Of a DNA stretch of 64,000 bases, positions 1-8,496 are shown one piece after another. Every line of letters starts with the position of its first letter. The stretch's first letter is position 1. The stretch is from DASSSQ01 sp963839285 (lineage in GTDB: Bacteria > Actinomycetota > Thermoleophilia > Gaiellales > Gaiellaceae): positions 1 to 64,000 of the forward strand of contig CAWIUN010000024.1 of the NCBI GenBank assembly GCA_963839285.1. The letters run 5' to 3'. The notes under the pieces are model-generated. The model made no database searches. It was not told the origin of the DNA and saw only the letters and a list, made by a program, of their open reading frames with translations. Both the position numbers and the translations under genes were made by a program.

Positions 1-89
1 GCGGTCGGGCTAGCCACTCGCTCCCTGGACGGAGTCTGCTCGACGGCGCGGGCGTCGGCGTGCGTGCGCCCGGAACGCGCGCCGGTGAG

Positions 90-121
90 CGCAGCACGAG
101 ACGGACGCAGCACGAGACGGG
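90..121. repeat. Two-copy 16-bp tandem repeat
   Basis: Two adjacent 16-base copies beginning CGCAGCACGAGACGG at 90 and 106, differing only at the last base. They lie in about 160 bp before the first supportable gene end. I see no gene in 1-162. Confidence 0.6.
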
Positions 122-162
122 GCCGGCAGAGGCGGTCGCCGTTGTCGCGGGCCGCTCCGCGC

Positions 163-585
163 CTACGTGTGGGAGGCCGTCACCGCACGCCGCGGCCCAG
201 GCTCGCGAGGCTCCTCGTCCGGGCGGGTGCGCCCCACGCGCGCCAGCCCCTGCTCGGCTTCCTCGATGGTCCGGATCGCGTCGGAGAGGCGCCTCCCCGG
301 CGCAGTTCGGCGGGTCGACGCGGCCCCTGAAGCCGTCGCGGTGCCTCCGGCAGGTGGCGCTCCGGCCGGGAGCAGGAGGATCGACGCGTCGAGGGTCAGG
401 AGCCTGAACCGCAGCAGCCGTGCCAGCACCGACGCTTCGATCGCGATCCCCTCCGACAGCCGGCGCGTCCGAATCGTGCGGGTGGACGCGCGGGCGCCGT
501 CGACCCTCGCCGACGCCCGCTCCGCCACGCCGGCGGACTGGGCGGAGGCGTCACGCTGGCGTCGGGAGCGCCGGCCGCCGATCAC
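163..585 (-). CDS. Conserved hypothetical basic protein, cluster A copy
   Basis: A 140-residue Arg/Ala-rich protein with a GTG start whose first bases overlap the stop of the preceding small gene (GTGA). I recognise no family. It is a real gene by comparison: the copy at 7876-8301 keeps the same frame and length, and the DNA differences between copies fall mostly at third codon positions, the pattern of selection on protein. The best conserved parts are residues 1-75, including a hydrophobic stretch near LLTLDASILLLPAG, and a C-terminal LSDAIR..EEAEQ segment. It is the last gene of cluster A. It could sit at a membrane surface, but no complete membrane segment is clear. Confidence 0.5.
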   Translation of the reverse strand: MIGGRRSRRQRDASAQSAGVAERASARVDGARASTRTIRTRRLSEGIAIEASVLARLLRFRLLTLDASILLLPAGAPPAGGTATASGAASTRRTAPGRRLSDAIRTIEEAEQGLARVGRTRPDEEPREPGPRRAVTASHT

Positions 586-778
586 GAGTCGCTCGAGTCC
601 TCCAGGCGATCTCGCAACGACGAGATGCCGGCGCTCGCGGCGGTCAGCAGCGCGAGTCCTCCTGCCGCGTAGCCGGCCCGGCGGATCTTCCTGTGGCGCG
701 GTCTCCTGCCCACGCTCGTCTCGACCGACTCGTCGAGCGTCTCCAGAAGCCGCTGGCCGCGCTCTCCAGAAAGCTCAT
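582..778 (-). CDS. Small membrane protein, cluster A copy (frameshifted)
   Basis: Small gene between the coiled-coil gene and the basic-protein gene. After MSFLESA the frame shifts by one base. It then resumes as QRLLETLDESVETSVGRR, a hydrophobic segment ALLTAASAGISSL and a short charged tail. The match to the intact 65-residue copy at 8298-8495 is very close. Start ATG at 778 lies 1 nt after the coiled-coil stop; the end overlaps the next start. Function unknown. The lone break near codon 7 looks like a base-call error, because the rest is preserved. Confidence 0.55.
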
Positions 779-779
779 G

Positions 780-1690
780 TCATTTTCCTCCCCGTGGTGA
801 GCGCGACGCCGCCCTGATGGTGGCGATCAACTCGTCCTTCGTCATCCTCGTGCGCCCCTCGATGCCGATCGTGGACGCCAGCTCGAGCAGGTCGGACTTC
901 GTGTACTCCTGCAGGTCGCCGTCGTCCGGATCCGCCCGCCCTCGGCTGCCGTCTGCCGCGCGGTTGCCTCGGACCGCTCCTGCAGCTCCTGCGCGCGGCT
1001 GACCCGGGCCTCCGCCTCACGGGCCTGCTGCTCGGCGTCCCGCGCCAGCTCCTGGGCGTGGCGTTGCGCCTGCTCGGCGGCGGAGCGGGCTGCTTCGGCG
1101 GCCTCGTCGGCCAGCCGCTTCGCCTCCAGCATCGCCTCGCGGGCCGCTCGACCAGATCCTCGGCCCGCTGCTTCGCCTCCTCGGCATCCCGCTGCGCGCG
1201 CTCGCCCTCCGCTTCGACCTCGGCATACGCCTCCTGCCGCTGCCGCTCGGCGTCCTCCTCGGCCGAGAGCCGTTCGCGCTTCAGCAGCTCCTCGGCCTCC
1301 CGCTCGGCCTGCTTGACGCGCTGCTCGAGCTCCCGTTGGGTCTCGCGGTTGACGTCCTTCACCCGTGCGCGCCCGCGTCGGGTCACGTCGAGGGCGTGGT
1401 CCAAGCGCTCCTTCGCCTCCTGCGCGGCCTGCACCGCCCGCTCCTCCGCGTCGCGCGCGCGCTCCGCGGCGTCTTCGGCGCGCTTCATCCGCAGCTGGAT
1501 CGAGTCCTCCCGGACGGAACAGCGTCCATCACGGCCTCGCTCAGCCGGCGACCCTGGTCGCGGGCCTTCGAAACAGCCTCGTCGGCGACGGAACCGATCG
1601 TCTCGCTCGACCCGAGCAGCTGCGAGACCGCCCAGCCCGCGTTGGACGGCATCTCACGAAGACCTCTATGGCCCGTTCCAGCAACGACAT
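780..1690 (-). CDS. Coiled-coil protein with Rho-N-like C-terminus, cluster A copy (several frameshifts)
   Basis: Frame-broken homologue of the intact gene at 8497-9411. The protein can be followed through three frames: N-terminal MPSNAGWAVSQLLGSSETIG, a long Ala/Glu/Arg heptad coiled coil (MKRAEDAAERARDAEERA onward) and a C-terminal LQEYTKSDLLELAS..GIEGRTRMTKDELIA motif of the Rho N-terminal/SAP-like type. Breaks are near 1665, 1515, 1145 and 935. Substitutions relative to copy B are largely conservative, so the shifts are more likely sequencing errors than decay. The start is taken from copy B (ATG after an AGGAAGG-type ribosome site). Cytoplasmic; the Rho-N-like end suggests nucleic-acid contact, which is inference. 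Confidence 0.6.
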
Positions 1691-1699
1691 GTGAACCTT

Positions 1700-1793
1700 C
1701 CTCAGACGACGACGACAATGGGTTGCCACGTTCTGAACCGGAATTGCACAACGCAAACCTGCGCGTTCGCCCGAGGCCGTCGCCGGCCGCCAC
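1700..1793 (-). promoter_or_regulatory. Conserved leader/promoter region of cluster A
   Basis: This segment upstream of the coiled-coil gene matches 9422-9515 at all but a few positions, including non-coding sequence around TTGCGTTGTGCAATTCCGG. Such conservation in a diverged gene pair argues that it holds the promoter and leader. I cannot assign definite -35/-10 boxes. Confidence 0.55.
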
Positions 1794-1823
1794 CGTTGAG
1801 CCGTCTGCCCGTTCTCGGTCGGG

Positions 1824-1851
1824 GCAGCGGGGCTCGAACGCGCGCAACGTT
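1824..1851. repeat. T-arm-like dispersed repeat, copy 1
   Basis: GCAGCGGGGCTCGAAC followed by GCGCAACGTT. It resembles the segment at 5769-5795 (GCGGGAGTTGAAC then GCGCAACGTT), which in turn resembles the 3' end of tmRNA at 9721-9739. It lies between cluster A and the cyclase gene. No full tRNA can be folded here. Confidence 0.35.
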
Positions 1852-1869
1852 CGGACGCGGCGCATGGAC

Positions 1870-1875
1870 TAGGCT
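1870..1875 (+). promoter_or_regulatory. -10 box of the cyclase gene, probably leaderless
   Basis: TAGGCT lies exactly 6 nt before the GTG start at 1882, and no ribosome binding site is present. This spacing puts transcription start at or next to the start codon. Similar boxes precede several other genes in the window. Confidence 0.45.
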
Positions 1876-1881
1876 CGGTCG

Positions 1882-4800
1882 GTGATCTGCCCGAGCTGCG
1901 ACACGGAGAACCCCGACGCCGCCAGGTTCTGCAACGGCTGCGGCACGCCGCTCGTCGCAGCGGCGGCGCCGAGCGAGGAGCGGAAGATCGTGTCGGCGCT
2001 CTTCTGCGATCTCGTCGGCTTCACGGCCGCCTCCGAGCGGGCCGACCCGGAAGACGTACGCGCGCGGATCCGTCCGTACCACACGACTCTGCGGCAGGAG
2101 CTCGAGCGATACGGCGGAACGGTCGAGAAGTTCATCGGCGATGCGGTGATGGCGGTCTTCGGCGCGCCGGTCGCGCACGAGGACGATGCCGAGCGGGCCG
2201 TCCGCGCCGGTCTGCGCATCATCGAGGCGATCGCCGAGCTCAACGAACGGGAGCCGGAGCTCGAGCTGCACGTGCGCGTCGGCATCAACACCGGGACCTG
2301 CGGTGGTGGCGTTGGGCGCGCGGCCCGAGCTCGGAGAGGGCATCGTCACCGGCGACGTCGTCAACACCGCCGCCCGCATCCAGTCGGCCGCCCCGGTCGA
2401 CGCGGTGGCGGTGTCGGAAGAGACCTACCGCCGGACCGAGCGGGTGTTCGCCTACGAGCCGCTCCCGCCGGTCGAGGCGAAAGGGAAGAGCGTGCCGCTG
2501 AGGCTCTGGGCCGCCGTCGAGGCGCGTGGACGATTCGGCGCCGACCTGATCAGGACGCAGACGAGCCTGTTCGTCGGTCGCGAGGTCGAGAAGACGCTGC
2601 TGCAGGGCCTGTTCGACCGCTGCGCGCGCGACTCGACCGTCGAGCTCGTGACGCTCGTCGGCGAGCCGGGTGTCGGCAAGTCTCGCCTCTGCGCGGAGCT
2701 CTTCGCCCACGTCGACGCCCGCCCCGAGCTGATCCGCTGGCGGCAGGGCCGGTGCCTGCCGTACGGCGAGGGGATCACCTTCTGGGCGCTGGGCGAGATC
2801 GTCAAGGCGGAGATCGGCGTCTTCGAGTCGGACTCGCCGGAGGCCGCGGCGGCGAAGCTGGACGCGGCGCTGCCGGACGTGGAGGAGCGCGACTGGCTGA
2901 AGGCCCGGCTTCTCCCGCTCCTGGGCGTCCAGTCCGGCCAGTCGGAGTCGCGCGAGGAGTCGTTCGCGGCGTGGCGGCGGTACGTCGAGTCGATCGCCGC
3001 GGACGGGCCGGCCGTCGTCGTCGTCGAAGATCTGCACTGGGCCGACGCGCCGCTGCTCGAGTTCCTCTCCTACTTCGCCGAATGGGCGGAAGGCGTACCG
3101 CTCCTCCTCGTCTGCACCGCCCGGCCGGAGCTGTTCGCGAAGCACGGGACGTGGGGCGCGGGGACCCGCAACGCGCACACGATCAACCTGTCGCCGCTCT
3201 CGGACCGGGAGACCGGCGAGCTCGTGACGGGCCTCCTCGAGCGGAACGTCTCGGAGCAGGCGCAGCGGACGATCGTCGAGCGGGCCGGCGGCAACCCGCT
3301 CTACGCGGAGGAGTTCGTGCGGCTCGTCGCCGACCGCGGCCTCGCCGACGACGGCGACGGGATCGCGTTCCCGGAGACCGTGCAGGCGCTGATCGCCGCG
3401 CGGCTCGACACCCTGTCGCCGGAGCGCAAGGCGCTCCTGCAGGACGCGGCAGTGATCGGGAAGGTCTTCTGGGCCGGCGCGCTCGCGGCGATGGCCGGCG
3501 CCGACCACCGCGAGGTCGAGCTCGCGCTCCACGAGCTGTCGCGTCGCGAGCTCGTGCGGCCGGCGCGGCGAAGCAGCATGGAGGGCGAGCAGGAGTACGC
3601 CTTCTGGCACGTGCTCGTCCGCGACGTCGCCTACGAGCAGATCCCGCGTGCCGCGCGGATCCGCAAGCATCGCGCCGCCGCCGCGTGGCTCGAGGAGAAG
3701 GCGGGTGAGCGGGCCGAGGATCTGGCCGACGTCCTCGCGCACCACTACCTGGAAGCGCTCGAGCTCGCACGGGCGACCGGCGAGGCCGACCAGGCAGAGG
3801 TGCTCCGCCTCTCGGCGCGGCGGATGCTCGAGCTCGCCGGCGATCGCGCTGCGCCACTCGACCTGCCGAGAGCCGCGGGCTACTACCGCCGTGCAGCCGA
3901 CCTCCACGACCCGGACGACGTCGCCCAGGCGGCGCTGCTGATGAAGCTCGGCCGCGTCGCCGTCGGGCTCTCCGTCGCCGAGGGTGACGAGGCCCTCGGC
4001 CGCGCGGCGGAGCTGTTCATCGCCGCGGGAGACGAGCTCGCCGCCGCCGACGCGTTCCTGGATCTCAGCCGCTTCGCCAGGTATCGCGGCGACGACGCCG
4101 CCGACCAGGAATATGCCGAGCGCGCGCGTCAGCTCCTCGAGCGTCATCCGCCCGGACCCGTGTACGCGTCCCTGCTCGGTCGGAAGGCGGGGCTCGAGAT
4201 GATGACCGGCAGGGCCCGCGAGAGTGCAGCGACCTCCGACGAGGCGATTGCGATGGCGAACGAGTTCGGCCTGGACGAGCTCGCCGCGAGAGTGCTGCAG
4301 TATCGCGGCGTCGCACGCACCGAGCTCGGCGACCTCGGCGGGCTGGACGACCTCCGCGAGTCGATCCGGCGCCTTGCAGGCGGAGCGGCGTTGCCGCACG
4401 CCATCGGCCAGCTCAACCTCGCCGACGCCACGTGGGTCTCGGTCGGCGCCGCGGAGGGTCTCGAGCTGCACCACGAGCTCCAGGCGTTCTGCGAGTCGCG
4501 CGGCCTGCAGGCATCGCTCTGGTGGTCGAAGGCCGAGACGACCTGGATGCTCTTCGACCTCGGCCGCTGGGACGAGTTGCTCGCAGTTCTCGACGAGGTC
4601 GCCGGTACGAGCAGCGAGACCGGCGGCCTCCAGGCGCTCGAGCTCGGCCTGCCGTACAAGGCACTCGTCCTCGCCCGCCGGGGCGAGCCGCGCGCCGCGT
4701 CGTCGATCGTCGGCGACCTGCTGGTGAAGGCGCGGGCTTCGAACGACATGCAGCTGCTCGCCCCCGGGCTCGCGTCCGCCGCGCTGATCGCAGCCGCCCT

Positions 4801-5260
4801 CGCCGACCTCGAGGCTGCCGTGGGTCACGTCCGCGAGCTGATCGACGTCTCCCGCGGGCGCTCGGACCGTCATCGGTCGCTGTTCCTGCCCGAGCTGAGT
4901 CGTCTGTGCGCGTCGGCGAACGCGCTCGACCTCGCCCACGAGCTGTCGGCCGGCATGACAGCCGACCTCGGCCGCATCGGCTGCGCGCGCACCGCAGGGG
5001 CGGCGGAGCTCGCGGAGGCCGAGAACCACCTGCCGGAGGCGCTCGAGCTCCACGCCGAGGCGGAGCGCCGCTGGCGCGACTACGGGAGCGTCCCGGGGCT
5101 CGCGGCGGCGCTGCTCGGCGCCGGGCGGTGCCTCGTCGCACTCGGGCGCGCAGGCGACGCCGCTGCCCCGCTGGCGGCGGCGAACGAGCTGTACGCGAGC
5201 CTGGGCGACGTCGTCGGCGAGGCCGAGGTGGTGAAGCTCCTCGCACCTGCGAGGTCGTGA
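1882..5260 (+). CDS. Zinc-ribbon / class III adenylate cyclase / ATPase / TPR signalling protein (one frameshift)
   Basis: About 1125 residues once a one-base insertion near 2296 is bridged. Residues 1-22 form a zinc ribbon (C3, C6, C17, C20). Residues 35-210 are a class III nucleotidyl cyclase with both metal aspartates (D43 in LFCDLVGFT, D87 in FIGDAVMAVFG) and GEGIVTGDVVNTAARIQ. A P-loop ATPase follows, with Walker A GEPGVGKSRL near 257 and Walker B VVVVEDLHWAD near 378. The last 450 residues are helical TPR-like repeats. Known relatives are large cytoplasmic signalling proteins of actinobacteria thought to make cAMP under control of the ATPase/TPR part. The shift falls inside the catalytic domain, but sequence resumes at once, so a read error is likely. 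Confidence 0.85.
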
Positions 5261-5363
5261 CAGCGTCTCGCAGCGCGCGACCTGCACTGGAGGCGGGCGT
5301 CGAGCCCGCGCACGATTTCGCACAGCCGCCGCGGCTGATCGCCGCGATCGTTGGGATCGAGCC

Positions 5364-5396
5364 CCGGCTTCATCGGCCGTGCACCGGTGAAGCCGG
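5364..5396 (+). terminator. Hairpin in the gap after the cyclase gene
   Basis: CCGGCTTCA at 5364-5372 pairs with TGAAGCCGG at 5388-5396 around a 15-nt loop. There is no T-run, so termination is uncertain. The rest of 5261-5456 shows no gene. Confidence 0.35.
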
Positions 5397-5456
5397 AGCC
5401 CGCCCGCGAGTAGAGTGCCGTAACCGATTCGTGCACAGACTCCGAGAGGAACCGTC

Positions 5457-5726
5457 ATGCCGAGAGTCGTCATTGCCCACGCCGTCGTCGACATCGATCG
5501 CTGGCTGAAGGGCAAGGCCGGTCGCGCCGAGGCCATCGAGTCAGGCTCGGGTCGCAACGTCACCGATTACGTCGCCCACGACGGAAGCAACAACGTCGCC
5601 ATCACGGCCGACGTCGCTGACGTCGCGGCGCTGCAGGCGATGTTGGCCTCTCCGCCTCCCGAAGTCGCGGCAGCGATGGAAGAGCACGGGGTCGTGCCTC
5701 CCATCACCGCCTACGTCGAAGCCTAG
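5457..5726 (+). CDS. Small conserved hypothetical protein
   Basis: An 89-residue acidic protein starting at ATG with AGAGGA 6 nt upstream, one of the clearer ribosome sites here. The pattern (VVIAHAVVDIDRWLKGKAGR.., AITADVADVAALQAML) alternates strands and helices as in a small ferredoxin-like alpha/beta fold, similar to short stress-linked or monooxygenase-like domains, but I cannot name the family. There is no signal peptide or membrane segment. It stands alone between the cyclase gene and the minus-strand aquaporin gene. Confidence 0.7.
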   Translation: MPRVVIAHAVVDIDRWLKGKAGRAEAIESGSGRNVTDYVAHDGSNNVAITADVADVAALQAMLASPPPEVAAAMEEHGVVPPITAYVEA

Positions 5727-5765
5727 GCTCACAATCATCCGGCGAGACTGAGCCGAGCCCGAGTC

Positions 5766-5795
5766 GAGGCGGCGGGAGTTGAACTGCGCAACGTT
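5766..5795. repeat. tmRNA 3'-end-like repeat, copy 2
   Basis: Positions 5766-5784 match the tmRNA 3' end (9721-9739) at 18 of 19 bases in the same orientation. The following GCGCAACGTT also occurs at 1842-1851. It lies in the 284-bp gap between the hypothetical gene and the aquaporin gene, which otherwise holds nothing I can support. A displaced copy of a tmRNA end is typical of an old integration site, although no integrase is present. Confidence 0.45.
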
Positions 5796-6010
5796 TCTGC
5801 GAACCGGCGCGAGCGGAAACGGGCCTTCGCCGTACGGTCCGGCTCCGGCGCGCGCGCCGCTCGAGTCGAGCGCCTGAGGGACGAAGAACGTCCGCTACCG
5901 AGGTCGCGCGACCGAAGATCCTCCGAACCGTACGCTCGCCCAGCTCCCGCGGCGCGGAGTGATCGTCTGGGCCGTGATCTTCCAGGGGGAGTTGCTGGAA
6001 CACGTCACGT

Positions 6011-6790
6011 TCAGCTACTTGCGTCCCGGGATAGGCCGGTCGTCTGCGACGGCTTGGCGACCTCGGCTTGCGAGACGCCGCCGGTCGAGCGGATCGACGC
6101 CGCCTCGTGCAACGGGGCCGGGTGGAACATCAGCCAGATCACGCCGCCGACCAGGCCGCCTGCGAGTGGCCCGACGAGGTAGATCCAGAGCCGGCCGAAG
6201 TTCCAGTTGAAGATGGCCGGGTCGAGCGACCGCGCGGGATTGAACGAGCCGCCGGACGCTGGACCGATCGCGTCCGCCGCGGTGAAGATGAAGAGCCCGA
6301 TCAGGAGAGGCGCCATCACACCTTTCCAGGGCGCGCGGTCGTCCGTCGCGACGGTGCAGATCACGATCACGAACAGGGCCGTCGCGACCAACTCCAGCAG
6401 GAGCGCACCTCCGCTCGAGATGCCGAGACCGGGAGCGGTGTTGAGCTTGTCGACTGCGTTGCCCGAGTACACCACCGCAACCACGAGCACGGCGGCGAAG
6501 CCTCCGACGAGCTGCGCCGTCCAGTACTGGATCAGCTCGCTGGGCGGGAACTTCCGCGCCGCGACGAGCCCGAGCGAGACGGCGGGGTTGAAGTGGCCGC
6601 CGGAGATCTGCCCGACGCCCGCGATCGCGAGCGCGAGTCCGAGCCCGAATGCGAACGCGATCCCCAGGCTGCTGATCGCGCCGCTGCCGAAGTCGGTCGA
6701 GACGGCGACGGCGTTGAAGCCGAAGAAGAAGAAGAGGAAGGTGCCGAGCGCCTCCGCTCCGAGCCGTGTGATCAGCCGTGGGGAATCCAT
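6011..6790 (-). CDS. Aquaporin (MIP family channel)
   Basis: A 259-residue membrane protein with six membrane segments and the two half-membrane loops of the aquaporin fold: HFNPAVS in the first half and SFNPARS in the second, each with the NPA motif. Length and the AEALGTFLFFFFG start fit AqpZ/GlpF-type channels. The second-half NPAR is usual for water-selective members, so water or small neutral solutes are likely. The C-terminal 35 residues are a polar cytoplasmic tail. It starts 6 nt after the cupredoxin gene, so the two are probably co-transcribed. Confidence 0.88.
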   Translation of the reverse strand: MDSPRLITRLGAEALGTFLFFFFGFNAVAVSTDFGSGAISSLGIAFAFGLGLALAIAGVGQISGGHFNPAVSLGLVAARKFPPSELIQYWTAQLVGGFAAVLVVAVVYSGNAVDKLNTAPGLGISSGGALLLELVATALFVIVICTVATDDRAPWKGVMAPLLIGLFIFTAADAIGPASGGSFNPARSLDPAIFNWNFGRLWIYLVGPLAGGLVGGVIWLMFHPAPLHEAASIRSTGGVSQAEVAKPSQTTGLSRDASS

Positions 6791-6796
6791 CGGGCC

Positions 6797-7177
6797 TCAG
6801 GTGATCGTGAAGACGCCCTTCATCCCCGCGGCGGCATGGCCGGTGACGGTGCAGTGGTACTGGTAGTGGCCCTTGCGCAGGAACGTGACCCGCAGCGTCT
6901 CCGACTGACCGTGCTCGAGCATCCGCGTCTTGCGTCTCGCGATCATGAAGTCGTGCGCGACCGCACCGACGTTCGTCACCTTGAAGATGACGACGCCGCG
7001 CTTCGCGGTTTTCTTGTTGAGCACGAACTTGAACTCGCTCTCGGCAACGTTCACCCGCGTGATCAGCGCCGCGCGGACTTCGCCGCTGCGCTTCGCCGGC
7101 GCCGCAGTCGTCGCTGCACCTGCGTCCGCAGCCGCCACGGCCGCCGCGAGCACTGCGCAAACCAGCAATCCCCTCAT
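6797..7177 (-). CDS. Secreted cupredoxin-like copper protein
   Basis: A 126-residue protein with an N-terminal signal peptide (MRGLLVCAVLAAAVAAADAGA) and a cupredoxin beta-sandwich. Type I copper ligands are visible: His in VAHDF, then Cys-His-Met in YHCTVTGHAAAGMKG. It probably acts outside the membrane in electron transfer or copper binding. It is the first gene of a pair with the aquaporin gene. The spacing of ligands and the short size fit plastocyanin/azurin-like domains. Confidence 0.8.
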   Translation of the reverse strand: MRGLLVCAVLAAAVAAADAGAATTAAPAKRSGEVRAALITRVNVAESEFKFVLNKKTAKRGVVIFKVTNVGAVAHDFMIARRKTRMLEHGQSETLRVTFLRKGHYQYHCTVTGHAAAGMKGVFTIT

Positions 7178-7202
7178 CGCCCCTCCTTCATCATCGGGAA
7201 CG

Positions 7203-7671
7203 CTAGAACGCCGGGCGGGAACGCGTCACCGAGCCGCCACGACAGCAACAGTGAGGCGCGCACGGTCGGGGCCCGTCGTCGTAGGTGACCGTCGTGCCGG
7301 CAAGGTAGTCGGGAAGCGCCCGCCGCCGCGAGTCGACCAGGGCCGGCAGGAAGCCGAGGAAGAGCGGGATGATCGCGAGCGCCAGCCCGATCGTGCGCGC
7401 GAGCGCTCTGCCGACGCCGAGCCTCCCGTCTGCCTGGCCAGAACGGACGATGGGACGCGAGCCCAGACCGAACCTCCGGCCCGCTCATCACCCGCTCGAG
7501 CGCGAGCCGGAGCTCGTCGCTCGCGAGGAGCCGCCCGAGCAGCTCGCGCGACCGCGGGCTCGCGAGTGCCTCCTCGAGCAGCCGATCGAGCTCGTCCGCC
7601 TCGGCGAGCTCCTGGACGAGCCGCTCGAGCACCCGGTGACGAACGATCGAGCGCGCCACCTCCTCGGGCAG
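7203..7671 (-). pseudogene. Remnant of an RDD-family membrane protein gene
   Basis: The front encodes the helical N-terminal part common in actinobacterial RDD proteins (LPEEVARSIVRHRVLERLVQE, ..LLASDELRLALERVMSGPEVR). After a frameshift near 7465 only the end of an RDD domain is left (LGRALARTIGLALAIIPLFL.., DSRRRALPDYLAGTTVTYD). The first membrane segments are missing and an in-frame stop precedes the likely start. Unlike the other broken genes in this window, a whole middle section is lost, so this looks truly degraded. Confidence 0.6.
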
Positions 7672-7775
7672 CTAGGCGTGCGCCCCCATTCTCCGCAGCT
7701 GCGCGGCGCGGCGATACGCGAGCTGCGAGCAGCGCCGCCCCCTCGGACTCGGCCCTGTTCGCCTGCCCGCGCATG

Positions 7776-7869
7776 AGTTGATCGGCAACGCGATCATGGC
7801 GGGCTCGGCGCGCCGGTCGCGCACGAGGACGATCCGGAGCGGGCAGTCCGCGCCGGCTTGCAGACCTGA
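7776..7869 (+). pseudogene. Short cyclase gene fragment
   Basis: About 94 bp homologous to 2121-2215 of the cyclase gene. Read with one base gap it encodes ELIGNAIMAG / GAPVAHEDDPERAVRAGL, matching KFIGDAVMAVFGAPVAHEDD and ERAVRAGL. A stop follows. It lies just beyond the 3' end of cluster B, on the opposite strand. It is a relic of a second cyclase gene. Confidence 0.65.
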
Positions 7870-7875
7870 CGCGTC

Positions 7876-8301
7876 CTACGCGTCCGGAGTGGTCACTGCC
7901 CGCCGCGCCGTGTGCCCTCGAGGTACGTCGGCGTGGCTCGTGCGCCGCGCACGCGCAAGCTCTTGCTCGGCTTGATCGATGCTCCTGATCGCATCGGAGA
8001 GGCATCCTCGCGTCGTGGCACGGCGGCTTCCCGGATCAGGTAGCGGCGTCACGGCCTCGCTGCCGGCCGGCGGCGCGCCGGCCGGCAGCAGCAGAATCGA
8101 CGCATCGACCGTCAAGAGCCTCAACCGCAGCAGCCGGGCGATGACCGACGCTTCGATCACCATTCCCTCCGAGAGACGGTGCGTACGAATCGTGCGGGTG
8201 GACGCACGGGCGCCGTCGATTCCCGCGAATGCCCGCTCGGCCACACGCGCAGACTGCGCGGAGGCGTCACGTTCACGACGGAAGCGGCGACCGCCGATCA
8301 C
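7876..8301 (-). CDS. Conserved hypothetical basic protein, cluster B copy
   Basis: A 141-residue protein of unknown family, paralogous to the one at 163-585 (shared MIGGRR.RR.RDASAQSA, STRTIRT.RLSEG, DASILLLPAGAPPAG, LSDAIR). Its GTG start overlaps the upstream TGA (GTGA), so it is translationally coupled to the small membrane protein. Third-position changes dominate between the copies, which supports real coding. The C-terminal third is the most divergent. Confidence 0.55.
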   Translation of the reverse strand: MIGGRRFRRERDASAQSARVAERAFAGIDGARASTRTIRTHRLSEGMVIEASVIARLLRLRLLTVDASILLLPAGAPPAGSEAVTPLPDPGSRRATTRGCLSDAIRSIDQAEQELARARRTSHADVPRGHTARRAVTTPDA

Positions 8302-8495
8302 GACTGGCTCGACGACGCCAGACGATCCCGCAATGACGAGATCCCGGCGCTCGCCGCGGTCAATACCGCGAAACCTCCGGTCGCGTAGGCGGCGCGCCGG
8401 ATCCTCTTGTGACGGGGTCTCCTGCCCACGTTCGCCTCGACCGAGTCGCTGAGCGTATCCAGGAGTCGCTGCACTGTGCTGTCAAGAAGGCTCAT
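8298..8495 (-). CDS. Small membrane protein, cluster B
   Basis: A 65-residue protein. It has an amphipathic N-terminus (MSLLDSTVQRLLDTLSDSVE), a very basic patch (GRRPRHKRIRR) and one hydrophobic segment (AAYATGGFAVLTAASAGISSL), ending in a charged tail. Probably a single-pass membrane protein with the basic patch on the cytoplasmic side. It starts 1 nt after the coiled-coil stop and overlaps the next gene by 4 nt, so all three genes form one operon. The family was not recognised. Confidence 0.65.
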   Translation of the reverse strand: MSLLDSTVQRLLDTLSDSVEANVGRRPRHKRIRRAAYATGGFAVLTAASAGISSLRDRLASSSQS

Positions 8496-8496
8496 G

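Noticed and set aside
167..817. Plus-strand 216-codon frame across cluster A
   Set aside because: The opposite-strand frame is the one conserved with copy B with third-position changes, so the plus frame is a shadow.
5766..5795. A tRNA gene
   Set aside because: Only a T-arm and acceptor-like end are present; no anticodon or D arm can be found upstream on the minus strand.
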